64,000 bases of DNA from Erigeron canadensis (taxonomy: Eukaryota > Streptophyta > Magnoliopsida > Asterales > Asteraceae): assembly GCF_010389155.1 (NCBI RefSeq), contig NC_057761.1, positions 16,742,501-16,806,500 of the forward strand, written 5' to 3'. The notes beneath the pieces were generated by a model. The model was not told the DNA's origin. It did not search any database and worked only from the letters and a program-made list of their open reading frames with translations. This document shows, one piece after another, positions 1-10,635 of this stretch. Each line of letters starts with the position of its first letter. Position 1 is the first letter of the stretch. The translations under genes were made by a program, and so were the position numbers.

Positions 1-1175
1 TTGAATTTCCCAGCCGCCACCGCATTCCTCAACATAACTGATAGGGCTTCCATCATGATGGTGAATAGAAACGGGGCCAACGGGTCACCCTGCCTCATTC
101 CTTTTTGGCATTGGAATTTGAAGGTAGTTGCTCCGTTAACTAGAATAGAGGACCTGGATGAGGCCAGCAACCCATAGATCCATTTACACCAAAGAACCGG
201 ATACCCCATCCATTCAAGAATAGAGATGAGAAACTTCCAATTGACATTGTCATACGCCTTTGCAAAATCTATTTTAAAAGCAAAAATCTTTTTCTCTTTT
301 TTCTTGGCCCACGAAAAAATTTTGTTCAAGATCAATGGCCCATCAATTATACTTCTTCCTCCAATGAAAGCTGTTTGGTCAGTGGAAATCACCGACCCCA
401 AAACCCTTTTCAGGCGATTAGCCAAAACCTTTGAAATAGACTTAGAGATCGTGCCAATTAAATTGATAGGACGATACTCACTCAAATCCGCAGGATCCGT
501 GACCTTTGGGATGAGCGTGATGAAGGAGCTGCCACAACCTCTACTGATTTTGCCCGAGCTATAAAACTCATTAAAAACATCAACAAAATCAGTTTCTAAC
601 TCCTTCCAGAACCTCTTGATAAATTTGAAATTGAACTCATCGGGCTCGGGGGCCTTGTCATCACCACACTCAAACACCGCCTTCTTAATTTCTGTTGCTG
701 AAAATCTCAAAGTGAGACTCACACCTTCCTCCTCTGAAATTTTCGACCCAGCCCATCTCGTGAACTTGGGCCGATCTTCCCCCTCTTCTTTAAATTTGTC
801 TCGAAAAAAAGATAAGACATGTTTTTTGACTCTGTTTGGCCGTTCCTCCCAATATCCATTTATCATTAGACCATGTATCATATTAGTCGTCTTTCTCCTG
901 TTGATGTAACCATGGAAGAATTTCGAATTTTCATCACCGTCAATCGCCCATTTAACTCGAGCCTTTTGTTTAAGGTCCATAGCCGATCTCATATTCATCT
1001 CCGTAATTCTTCTAAAGCATTTTTCTCTCACCCATCTTTCTTCCTCACTCAACTCGTTTTCTTCCATAATAATATCCATCTCTTCCATCTCCTTTTTACA
1101 CATCTCCAATTCCTCTTCCTCCTTTTTCTTGCAGTTTTTTCTCCATTCTTTAATGTGTTCCTTTATGTGTTTCTG
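1..1175 (-). mobile_element. LINE-0: truncated L1-type LINE, ORF2 reverse transcriptase fragment
   Basis: Read on the minus strand, this encodes the middle of a LINE ORF2. From right to left come a charged Glu/Lys-rich linker, a WAIDGDENSKFFH-like segment, the finger motif EYRPINLIG, TDQTAFIGGRSI, the catalytic block FKIDFAKAYDNVNW, and MRQGDPLAPFLFTIMMEALS, which runs off the window at position 1. The FADD motif would lie outside. The frame looks largely open, so this copy is younger or better kept than its host. The right edge near 1150-1200 abuts copia integrase sequence on the same strand, which fits a 5'-truncated LINE inserted in Copia-1. It is a different lineage from LINEs A-D: its RT reads YRPINLIG where theirs reads YRPISCCN. 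The exact junction is uncertain by about 25 bp. Confidence 0.85.
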
Positions 1176-1189
1176 ACACACTTTCTTGG

Positions 1190-2016
1190 TATACTTGAGC
1201 TCAATTCTTTTGATGAGAGAGATGATTTCACCAGGTGCATCACTTTTTGATCTGATGAATACCACCCAACAATATCTGGTGTATTCATCAACCACAACTA
1301 AAGTGTATCTCTTACCAGCTTTAGTTTGAACATTCACTGGACCAAAGAGGTCCATATGTAACATGTGAAGAGGTTCAGTGATACTGAAGTTTTGCCTGGT
1401 CTTGAAACTGTCTCTTTTCTTCTTGCCCATCTCACACCCTGGACATGGCTTTTCCTTTTTAAACGAAATTAAAGGTATCCCATCCACCAGTTGCTTTCTT
1501 GATAACTTATTGATGTTTTTGAAATTAAGGTGGGATCCTTTTATGCCATAACCAGTTGGTGTCCTCATCAGCTTTTGCATAGAAACAATGCTCATTTGGA
1601 GCAGGTTCCATGTCCATAATGTACACATTTACCTTTCTTGGAGCGATCATTACCACTTGCCAATCCTTGTTAAAAATGGTGCCTTGTGGAACATCGAATA
1701 GAACTCTGAAGCCATCATCACACAATTGACTTACACTGATCAGGTTATATTTCAAACCATTTATAAATGCAACTTTAGTGAATTTGACTTGTCCATTGTT
1801 AAGCACACCATATCCTTCAGTTTTTCCACTACCATCATTACCAAAAGTCACTGTCGGTCCATCTTGGACAGTGAACTCTTCTAGCAGGGGCGTACATCCT
1901 GTCATAGTCCGTCCAGCTGCACTGTCCAGATACCAGATATGCTTCTTTCGATCACCCTCCACACCCACAAAATCATTAGTTGTTTTTGTGAACCCATCTT
2001 TTCTTGATGGGTTCAC
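1190..2016 (-). pseudogene. Copia-1 protease and N-terminal integrase (broken pol)
   Basis: The retroviral-type aspartic protease motif reads WYLDSAAGRTMTG. The usual copia form is D-S-G-C-S, so the catalytic loop is altered here. The pre-integrase region follows (YGVLNNGQVKFTKVAFINGLKYNLISVSQLC, seen in parts, then WLWHKR). A frameshift near 1525 moves the frame. After it come LNFKNINKLS, the zinc-binding end CPGCEMGKKKR, then HMLHMDLFGPV with the first catalytic Asp, and VVVDEYTRYCWV. The second Asp and the Glu are missing because LINE-0 replaces the sequence beyond about 1190. Not functional. Confidence 0.85.
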
Positions 2017-4488
2017 TGGACTTCACCTGAGAAGTCACAGTTGATTGTTGAAGGGTGGAACTGGAGGCTGAATCTTGAGCTTGTTCAGTTACTTCAGATC
2101 CATGAGTAAAAACAATTGGTACTTGGTATTTGTTTCCCTTTTTGTTTTCAGTTTTGGTTCCAGGTGGAACCTTTTGTTTTTATTTAGACTTGGAAAGGGT
2201 TTTGACGGGTTTTTGTTTAGACTTGGAAAGGTTTTTGACGGGTTTTTGTTTAGACTTGGAAAGGGTTTTGACACTTAGCTTTTCAACTGAAGGAGAAGAG
2301 GCTCCTTCTAGATTTTTGATTCTGGCAGTACAACTCTGAACCTGCCTAGACAAAAGTTGGAGTTGACTGTCCAGTTTCAGCAAAACATCATTTTCAGCAT
2401 ACACCTAAACCTTGGACTTAGGTTCAGTTTGATTCTTGGTCTTAGGTATCTTGGGCTCCTTTGACTTTTGAGGTAAAGGCGATTCACAATCAACCTTTTT
2501 AACTGGAGCTTTTGCCTGATTGGCTCCAGTTTTGACCTCAACAGGGGTGATTTCAACAGATTCAGTTTTGAAATTCATAGGTTGATCATAAGGAGTTTCA
2601 ACTTGAAGAGATGAAGGCAATGCATGGAGATCTGGTATGGCAGCTGCCATTTGAAGATCTCCAGATTTCCATGCATTCTTTTGGGCGTCAATTGTTCTTG
2701 AAAAAGCATCATAATTTTTCTCAGATGCTTTAACCCAGGACTTGATAATCTTTTTATCTTTCTCAAGATCAGATTTTAAACTTTGATTTTCAAGTTTTAA
2801 AGTTTCAGTTTTCAAAACTGACTCCTTTAAAGCCAACTGAACACTCTGCAGGTTATTCAACTGGGGTTTCACATTGTTTAACTCAGTTAAAATTGTTTCC
2901 GGATACCTTTCACTATTAGTTCTTACAGTTTCAACAAACAATAAATCACCATTGAGTGATTCAATAATGTCTAGTTTCAATTTAAGGTCAGCCTGCTTAT
3001 CATAATCACATACCTTTTTCAGAATGATGTCCACCCATCTTCCTGCAATGACATCATCTTTCACCAGATGTTGTTGTTGATCTTCTAGTGCCATAAAACA
3101 CATATCCCTAATCTCTTCCTCATCATCACATGAATCATCAGAGAGTTCCCACTTCCCTTCAGTGTTTGCCATCATGCATTTATTCTTTTCTTTTTGTATT
3201 TCAAGGGACAAGAGGGAAATTTGTGCCTTAAGCTTCTTATATTTAGCTTTATATTTATCATCAGGCACATTATAAATAGGGATGATGGGACCAGATTGAT
3301 TGTTCATTTTAGTAGATCTACATTCCTTTATAAAGTGACCTTTCTTACCACACTTATAGCAAGTAAGATTGGCCTTGTCCAAAGAGTTGGAGCTGGAAGC
3401 ATTGTTGGAACCATTAAATCGATTAGATTTATGCTTAAACCTATTAAAGGTCTTGGCAATCATGGCTACCAGATCATCATCGTCAGTTTCATCACAACTA
3501 ACACTGGTCTCAGTGGTCAAACCAGAGTTCAGTAAATTGCTTAACATCTCTTTCATAGAATGTAACTGGACATTCTCAGCAGAAATTAAAGCAGCACAAT
3601 TTTTTCCAGTGAAACTGGTTACCTTGGAACTTTGGGCATGGTTTATAGCATCCTGTTTAGCCACCAGTCTTGCAGCATTGTTATCCTCAGTGAATCTAAA
3701 AGCTCCATAGAGAGATGCAAGAGTGTGACTGTGCAGGGTCTTACCTTGTCTTAGGACAAGAATCATATTTTCCCATTTAAATGGAAGAATATCACAGAAT
3801 TTCTCAAGAAGGATGTCCTTGTCTTTTTCAGTACTCAACCCTCTCAACTGATTAATAAGGCTAGTAAATCTGGTATAAGTACCAGTTAGACTTTCATTAG
3901 GTAGAGCAAAAAGGATTCATACTTCTTGTTTAAGGCAACTTTCCTAGTGACAATGGTGTCATCACCTCCTTCAAACTGAATGACCAATTCATCCCACACC
4001 GCCTTGGCACTGGGAAACAACACAAGTGTTGGAATTAAGTCTTCAGGGACAACGACAAGGATCATGTTTTTCAGTCTGGTATCCATGTCTTCCAGTCTAC
4101 GATCCTCATCTGACCAGTGGTCTTCTGGTTTTTCTCTAGAGCCTTTTCTTCCAGTTGGATCAAGAAGAGGACTTACCCCAAGAGACATGGGTATATAGGG
4201 TCCATCCTTAAGGATTTTTAACATATACCTCTCTATCCCACCAAAATGCAGCAGCATTCTGGCCTTCCATGTCCCAAATGTTTCACCATTCTTATCAAAT
4301 TCGGGAATAGAAGTATTTGAGTAATGGACATGGACGTGGTTGGGGGCATTAGGAGGAGGTAGAGGAGGATTGGTATTAGCAGTTTGATTAACATTTTGAT
4401 TAGGTACAGTATTGTTAACATTAATGTTTTCATCATGACCAGGACCATTCTCACCTTCAGTAGTAGACATCTTAGTAGATCTAGGCAA
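2017..4488 (-). pseudogene. Copia-1 gag polyprotein (capsid/nucleocapsid), interrupted
   Basis: This would form the virus-like particle and bind the element RNA. The start is the Met at 4488, just downstream of the primer site. A Pro/Asn-rich N-terminus is followed by a copia capsid region (FGTWKARML, then AVWDELVIQFEG). A frameshift near 3886-3910 breaks it. The second frame carries the rest of the capsid, then a CCHC zinc knuckle CYKCGKKGHFIKEC at 3320-3361, acidic stretches and a Lys/Glu-rich, probably coiled-coil tail. An in-frame TAG at 2405 stops it. The same frame then continues through a Lys/Ser/Pro repeat (2183-2272) toward the protease. This shows gag-pol was once one frame. Confidence 0.85.
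2183..2272 (-). repeat. 33-bp in-frame tandem repeat in Copia-1 gag tail
   Basis: About 2.7 copies of a 33-bp unit encode 11 residues (KSKQKPVKTLS type) on the minus strand. The copies differ at one or two positions. The repeat is basic and likely disordered, and lies between the zinc knuckle and the protease. Confidence 0.85.
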
Positions 4489-4503
4489 TTATGTTAGCCT
4501 TCT

Positions 4504-4515
4504 GCTCTGATACCA
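4504..4515 (-). other. Copia-1 primer binding site (initiator tRNA-Met type)
   Basis: The minus strand reads TGGTATCAGAGC, which matches the 3' end of plant initiator tRNA-Met and is the usual copia primer site. It lies directly inside the LTR and 16-27 bases upstream of the gag Met, fixing the orientation of the element. Confidence 0.9.
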
Positions 4516-5418
4516 CTTATAAGTCCCAACTCAAGAGATGGTACTAACTGAAGACACCTCTATGTCAATGGTGAGATTTCTTTGCAATATAAACACTGAA
4601 CTGGAGACGACCAGTTACAGTGAATGTATACCAAGTCCTTAGTAAGATTACTTAGCAGGTGACAATAAGGAAAAGACAATGCAATAAGTAAATACAACAA
4701 AGTAGAAATGGTGAGACCAAGTTGTTGTAGAACCAAGATAATACATAAATGTAAATATCCTAACAACCTATGAAATACAAACGATCTATACTTGGAAAAC
4801 AATCGAAACACTTAAAGTTGTGAAATGTTCCCTTTTACGATTGAGAGAATATTGCACAAGTACACCAAGAATATTGCAAAAGTCTGAATATGCAAAGTTA
4901 TATTCTAGTTGTGCAAAGACCTCTATTTATAGACAAAGTTGGCATTGGGATTCCAACTTTGTCGTATAGATATGGTTGACAACATTTAAGGAAACTAGGT
5001 GAGTTCCTTTGAAATGCCTGATAAGGTAAGTCAAGATATTACTTTATCCAACCTGCTTTATGCACTTTTGTACTTTAATCATAGACAAATGATATTGTCT
5101 GTATAAAGTTGCATAAAGCAAAAAGGTCTTCCTCGTAAACAGTGTAAAGCATTGTAAAGGCTTTAGACTGATATTCTCCAGTTTCAATCTGTGTAGAATG
5201 CCAACTGGGCTTCGCTGCCATTGTCATTCTCTATCTTCCATTTGTTGTCTTCGACGTCAATTGGAATGTCTTCAGTTCTGATCAAATCTCAACTGGAGCA
5301 AGTCTTCAGTTGCATTAACTGTACGTTGCAACTAGACTTCAATATATTTCTGGACAAATCTTCTGGTCTCCAGATGCAACTGGAGACTGGCCAGTTTTAG
5401 TCGAAACTGGTCCTAACA
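4516..5418 (-). repeat. Copia-1 5' LTR
   Basis: The outer end is TGTTAGGACC on the minus strand (5418 inward). The inner end is placed next to the primer site; it reads GGGACTTATAAG, so the canonical CA terminus seems mutated and this boundary is less sure. The interior has a good TATA box and no coding potential. Short words of the type AACTGGAGAC recur near both ends (about 4588 and 5378). Length is about 900 bp. The matching 3' LTR is not in the window. Confidence 0.75.
4922..4932 (-). promoter_or_regulatory. TATA box of the Copia-1 LTR
   Basis: The minus strand reads TATAAATAGAG in the middle of the LTR, about 410 bp upstream of the primer site. This fits the U3/R promoter of a copia element. 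Confidence 0.6.
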
Positions 5419-5499
5419 TACATTCTTGCATGTCTCATTTGCGTGTTCCTAGTTTGCGTGTTCTTGTTTTGTGTCTTTATAAGTTGAACCACATACACA

Positions 5500-7014
5500 A
5501 TGGCTGCAAATTATCTTAACCAATTATTACTAATGGACCATGAGACTGGTAAGGGTAATTCACCACCCAAGCTAATGATCATAGACCAATACTTTTTTTG
5601 GAATGGTCGATTTAAATCCTTTATGCAATTCACCGATATTAGGATGTGGACTTGTATGACTGAAGGATATAAAGCCCCAACATATAAGGACAATGGTGTT
5701 ACCAAAGTATATGCTTATCAAGATATGACTAAATCCGATAAGAAACTATATGAGGCTGAAAAAAAGGCACTTTCATGTTTAAAAATATCATTGCCAAAAG
5801 ATATATTACATTTGTTTAACGGATTTAATACTTTTAAAGAACTTTGGTTAGCACTAAAAAAACATTGTGAAGGGGATGAAATACTTAAAAAGAATAGAAA
5901 AGACCTTCTAAAGCATCAGTATAATGTATTTAATGGGTTAAGAAGTGAAAACTTAGATCAACTAATCACACGATATTATCATCTGCTAGCTGAGTTGCAA
6001 GCATTTGAGGTTACGTATTTTGAGGAAGAGAAGGTCGAGAAATTTTTGAGCTCTTTGCCAGAAAAGTGGAATTACTATATTAGCACTTTGCAAGAGAAAG
6101 CAGATTTCGACGGCATATCTTTAACTCAAATAGTTGTTAAGTTCAGGGGACAAGAAATGAAACAAAAGAGGAGGGAAGCAGGATATAATAATGCTTAGAT
6201 TCCCGAGCTTTATTACGGTAGGCCTTCGATCAATGTAAGTACAAGTTCTCCTAATGAAAGCACCAAGGCTTTCATGAGTGAAGTTGTCGACTTACAAAAG
6301 ATCTCTGTTGATTCTGAGGGGAACATATGCCTTGTTTCAAGTCAGAACGATAGTTTAGGCAATCGTGGATATTTTACTTCCAGTGCTCGTTCCACCATGC
6401 TTATAAGTGTCAAAAATTCGGAAAGTCACTTATCAGTTCTTGCGTCATTTGTGACATCATATGAACAGTTTATCCAAGGAAAGGTTCAAGACCCTAGTCT
6501 TACAGATGAAGACTATGAGCAAATTGATCCTTTGGACTTAGAAGAGATGGATCTGCAATGGCAAATGGATATGCTCACTCTTCGGGATAAACGGTTCTTA
6601 TCAAGGACAGGGCGTAAGGTCGTGGGTTCCAAGCTTGGCTTTGATAAGTCAAAGATAAAGTGTTACAACTGTGAAGGCTTTGGACACTTTGCTAGGGAAT
6701 GCCAGAGACCGAAGAAGGATGAGAAGTCAATTGTGACTCGTCAAAACTTCAATCAAGGTGGATCAATAACTCCTCCCGGTGCTCCACAACGAAGATTTTT
6801 TCAAGGATCAAGTTCGAATGCTAATAACTCATCTCAACAACACAGTTACCAAGGTTCAAAGGTTGAAAGTCCAAACTCTAGTAACCAAAGTGGGTCAAGA
6901 GCTTTGGTGGTTCAACAACAGGAGGGATCATATGACTGGGGCCCAATTGTGGAAGAAGCCGACAATGCCTATCTTGCTGAGATTAGTTCTGATGTATCGT
7001 CAGATTCTGAATAA
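5500..7014 (+). pseudogene. Element-2 gag (UBN2-type copia capsid plus zinc knuckle), with stops
   Basis: Capsid-like polyprotein. The ATG at 5500 opens a frame with a typical plant copia gag start (a short N-terminus, then FFWNGRFKSFMQ and later FKELWLALKKHCEG), the LxxYxHLLAEL helix and a SLPEKWNYYISTL block. An in-frame TAG at 6196, probably from CAG, interrupts it. The frame continues with a Ser-rich linker and a CCHC zinc knuckle CYNCEGFGHFAREC near 6661-6702. A Gln/Ser-rich tail ends at SYDWGPIVEE and a TAA at 7012. Without the two stops, the length (about 500 codons) is normal for this class. The frame continues past the TAA into the protease-like segment. Confidence 0.85.
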
Positions 7015-7470
7015 GATATTCAAGAAAGTGATGATACTCAAGCGTATGAGATTCTTGAAAAATCATTAGTTGTGAGCAATCCAAACAAAGTCGAAGTTCA
7101 AAAGACATTATCGGGTCTGATGAATCTCATGACAGACCTAACTATTTCAAAGAGTCAAATGTCAGTAAAAGAAACTGATAACATATGGAACATTGATACA
7201 GGAAGTTCCATTCATGTGACTGGAGATAGTGGTATTCTGTCAGACTTTGTTAAGATTTTTGATGTTCAGGTGAACTTTTCTGGATCTGCAAAAGGTAATG
7301 CCACAAGTAATGGAAAAGTGAACGTCACAAATCTTTGTCTTGACAGTGTTCCATGTTGAACATCTTAGTCAAAACACTACGAGTGTTAGTCAAATACATG
7401 ATGTGTGTCATAAATGGGACAAGGATCATAAAAATGTTTCACATCTGATTCTAGAACCTTCCAGGGTTGA
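7015..7470 (+). pseudogene. Element-2 protease-like remnant
   Basis: In frame with gag after its TAA, the sequence reaches WNIDTGSSIHVTGD at about 7186-7227. This resembles the copia protease motif WxxDSGCSxHMTG but has D-T-G-S, closer to the general retroviral protease signature. It is followed by a degenerate pre-integrase region (VEHLSQNTTSVSQIHD), reached through a frameshift near 7340-7360. It is too decayed to be active. The Leu/Met-rich helix just upstream (SGLMNLMTDL) separates gag from protease. Confidence 0.65.
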
Positions 7471-8310
7471 CAATTGTTCAACAAGAGGAAGAGTTATTCT
7501 AGAAGAAAATGAGACATTGTATTTGAGACACTCAAAGTCTACTCTATTGAAGCCTGTGAAAACTATGAAGGAAGTTTTGGAAAGATTTTCTTGTATAGAA
7601 GAGATGACAGAGTATGGGATTCCCATCACTGAAGAAAATCTCAAGAAATTCAAAAGGAAACGAAGTAATAAGAGAATTTCCTGCTTCATATGTCGTGAGA
7701 AAGGTCACTCTGCAAGTAAATGCCCAAGCAAAGGGTCAAACAATAGTGCATCTACAAGCAATGATGATCAATCCTCAAATAACCTATCCAGGCTAAATGA
7801 GAGAAATTTGAGAATTAGTTCTCAAAGATTGAAGGGAAAAGATATGATGAATGAACAACACAAGAGGTCAATTGGAAGTCTTGTTGGTTCTTCTCAAAAG
7901 ATTCCTGTGCATCCCTAGTCTATTCAAAAATCAAAGGGGGTTGTTAAAAAATCGGTTTCTTCAAATTACGCTTCTTCAAGTAACAAATCTCCTGCTAAGC
8001 CTACAAAATATCATAGTACATATTATGATAGATTTGTTGGAAGAAGTAGAAACGATTTTTAATCAACTCCTCATAGCTTTCATGTTGGAGAATCATCAAA
8101 GGTCTATCAGAAAAAAGGACATAACGATGATTCCAATCAATTAAATCAGGTTTTGGGTAAGGGAGGATGGGGAGAATTTGCATAACGCGATGATTCAGGG
8201 AGAATTCGGACAAAGAAGGTCTGGATTCATGATGAAGAAAACTAACTCCCTTCATTCGTGCGAAGAACCAAGTCAAGGAAGATCATGTATAAATGGTTAT
8301 CGATGACTGA
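7471..8310 (+). pseudogene. Element-2 second zinc-knuckle region and decayed linker
   Basis: Open to 7918 in one frame. It carries a second CCHC motif CFICREKGHSASKC (about 7681-7722), preceded by basic residues (KKFKRKRSNKR) and followed by a Ser/Asn-rich stretch. Beyond the stop at 7916 the same frame continues with Ser/Lys-rich sequence and several more stops up to about 8310. Having another zinc knuckle downstream of the protease-like motif is odd for a single copia element. It may be a duplicated gag tail or a fusion of two partial copies. Confidence 0.6.
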
Positions 8311-8655
8311 GTTCTAGGCACACTATTATTAGATAACATAGTGGGTTATCGTACTTAATTATTTGTTTGTCTCTATTGTTGTGATTCACAATGCAAGTCT
8401 CATAAATGTTGATTTATAATTCAGTTATAAAGGAACAACTTTGAGAAAAATGGGTATGTATAAAGTCTCTACTTTACTTTATACCTGTTAATAAATGATA
8501 TGTGATAATTTGATTATCAAATCAATGATTAATGTTATCCAATGATGAATATGCAATGTTGAGTTACATATGATGCTTACACTAAGGCCTTTGATCGATT
8601 GTATTTTGAGTTTCTAGTCCATTTAAGGAATGAAAAATTCTTAGTTGTTATCTCT
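8311..8655. other. Non-coding stretch of Element-2
   Basis: AT-rich, with no open frame or RNA gene that I can recognise. It lies between the decayed gag/protease region and the first tandem array. Confidence 0.5.
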
Positions 8656-8925
8656 AGTTTAAGGGGGAGTGGTTACTACAAGAGAAATGACGATTCAATA
8701 CGGCATTTAAGTTTACTCATTTGCTATATCTGATCTCTTTAGTAGTAATTGTTCTTTCTAGAACTTTCTTGATTTAAAAAATCAGAAAATGTACCAAAAA
8801 AATACAATAATGGTTTAATGGGGAAGTCGTTACTGCAAGAGAAATGACTGTTCAATATGGCATTTAAGTTTACTCATTTGCTATATCCGATCTCTTTAGT
8901 AGTAATTGTTTCTTCTAGAACCTAT
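8656..8925 (+). repeat. ~155-bp tandem duplication in Element-2
   Basis: Two copies start at about 8656 and 8811. They share the blocks GAGAAATGAC, TTTAAGTTTACTCATTTGCT and TCTCTTTAGTAGTAATTGTT with few differences. The first copy contains AAGGGGGAG, which looks like a polypurine tract, while the second reads AATGGGGAAG. Non-coding. Confidence 0.85.
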
Positions 8926-8927
8926 CG

Positions 8928-9245
8928 CATGTATCAGACTAAGTATGTTCATTCTAAGGTTGATTAGAGTACCTTCACCCATGAAGGATACTGTGATTGA
9001 CTTTTAAATTACATGCTCAGTAGGGTATATTGCATATGCCAGACTAAGCATAACTATTTTAAGGTTGATTAGAGTAACTTTGTATCTAAAGTTATTGTGA
9101 TTGATTTTCTAAGCTTTATGCTCCATAAGGCATATCACAAGGACAATATTAAGCATGACTATTACAAGATTGTTTGGAGTGACTTTGATTCAAAAGTCCC
9201 TGTGATTGATCCTGTAACTCTATGCTCCGTAAGGTTCTTGCTCAA
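8928..9245 (+). repeat. ~105-bp tandem repeat, three copies
   Basis: Copies begin at about 8928, 9032 and 9137. Shared blocks are GACTAAGYAT, AAGGTTGATTAGAGTA, CTGTGATTGA and ATGCTCNRTAGG. Divergence rises in the third copy. It directly follows the 155-bp duplication, so the middle of Element-2 is a chain of different tandem arrays. Confidence 0.8.
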
Positions 9246-10324
9246 TAAGGAGGATCTACAGCATGAGAGAAAATGATAAGAGTTTTTCATATTCCAAAGG
9301 GACTTGTTTGTATTCTTGGTAAACACAAGTAAAAAATATGATCTGTGACAAGGAAGAAGTGTAACATTAAAGGCATGAATTTGAGTATGTTGTGTACACC
9401 TCAAATTAGCTCTTGTTTTGAAATTGCACGGTAAGTTAAGTTTAGATACTTTAGGTTTCGGTTAAAATGGGTCAAACGGAATCATTTAATTGATGTATTT
9501 GACAGATATTTTGATTTGCATTTTTTTTTAAGAATAATTGAATTGAATCTGCTTATTGTATGAAATGACTTCATAATTGCTTAGATTCTAATCTTAAGTG
9601 TGAGAATCTATTGTATGTTATCAGTCAAATCTGTATAAGTATTTTCATAATTCAGTTATTTCTTTTTAAGACAAATGCATGTGTTGCATAGAGCTCATGA
9701 GTCTGTTGATGTGGTTGCAGTTCTATTTATCTTATCCGGATGTGTGTCAACCGACAAGATGAAAGATCTCCAAAGTATATGAAAATTGAGTCTATTTAGT
9801 CCGGAATGGAGAAACCTCAAGGTTATAGTGGAAGCAGAATATACTTACATATTAACAACTCAGTTAAATTCAAACGAAGACAAAAATGATGACAGAGAAA
9901 TTATCTGAGGGTGATTAATTTTGTATCATTTATTTTTGTTGTATTTGAATTCATATTACAGTATTGTGTGTGTCCAATGGCTGTCAATGTCAGCGCTTAA
10001 AGATGGTGCATTAAATTTCATTAGTTATTGACAAAGTGGGTCATAATTTAATGTTTTTATTTACCTTGCAAGATGTTTTAAGTGGCGACAACTCTGAAGA
10101 ATTTTCTTTATTGAAAAAAGTATGATATAGTTAATGTGAAAAAGTGGTTTATATTACTATTGTCATGCTTTCTAAAGAATTCTTTTCGTTAATCATATCG
10201 AGTTTAGTAAAATTCTATGTGAATTTTAAATGTGTTAATCAAGTTTGTGAAAATTGACTTTTTGTAAGTCAAGGTTCCTTGAATCTAAGAATGATAGGTC
10301 GTGTCTAATACACAATGCACACCA
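9246..10324. other. Non-coding stretch of Element-2
   Basis: AT-rich with frequent stops in all frames. I see no gene, RNA or clear repeat here. It is probably untranslated internal sequence of the element. Confidence 0.5.
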
Positions 10325-10585
10325 AGTGGACTCATATGTACGTCTTTAGCAAAATGGGCTATTAACGCATGTTGCAGTGAAGTGGGATTAACTTTGTGTA
10401 TTCTACATTAGTTTGATTTGCAGTCAAGTGGGCTTCCATATACACATTTTATCTAATTGGACCTATATGCGTGTTTGACTAAGTGGACTAATATGTGTGT
10501 TTTGGCTAAGTGGGCCGATATGCGTGTTTTAAATCAAGTGGGTCGGATATGCGCATTCTCTAAGTGGACTAGGGTTTGTGTGTTT
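10325..10585 (+). repeat. Degenerate short tandem repeat around AAGTGGRCT...ATATGCGTGTTT
   Basis: About seven imperfect units of 30-45 bp alternate AAGTGG(A/G)C(T/C) with an ATATGYGTGTTT-like word. The clearest copies are at about 10440-10570. The units have lost exact period, so copy number is approximate. The second half of the unit is the same TGCGTGTT word seen elsewhere in Element-2. Confidence 0.7.
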
Positions 10586-10635
10586 GTTTAGATATTAAAG
10601 GAAAAAGAACATACATTTATTATTTATCCAAAATA

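Larger units (their letters stand above)
1176..5418 (-). mobile_element. Copia-1: 5' part of a Ty1/copia LTR retrotransposon
   Basis: In minus-strand order the element shows a 5' LTR (5418-4516), a tRNA-Met type primer site, gag with a zinc knuckle, a protease, and the start of integrase. The integrase is then replaced by LINE-0. The rest of pol and the 3' LTR are not in the window. The outer LTR end is placed at 5418, where the minus strand begins TGTTAGGACC. The five bases after it (5419-5423, TACAT) would be the target duplication, but the partner copy is outside. The element sits against the 5' side of Element-2 and is probably inserted in it. Confidence 0.85.

Noticed and set aside
226..1250. 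Plus-strand open frames of 97-125 codons
   Set aside because: They lie opposite the minus-strand LINE reverse transcriptase, whose motifs are clear, and have no recognisable content of their own.
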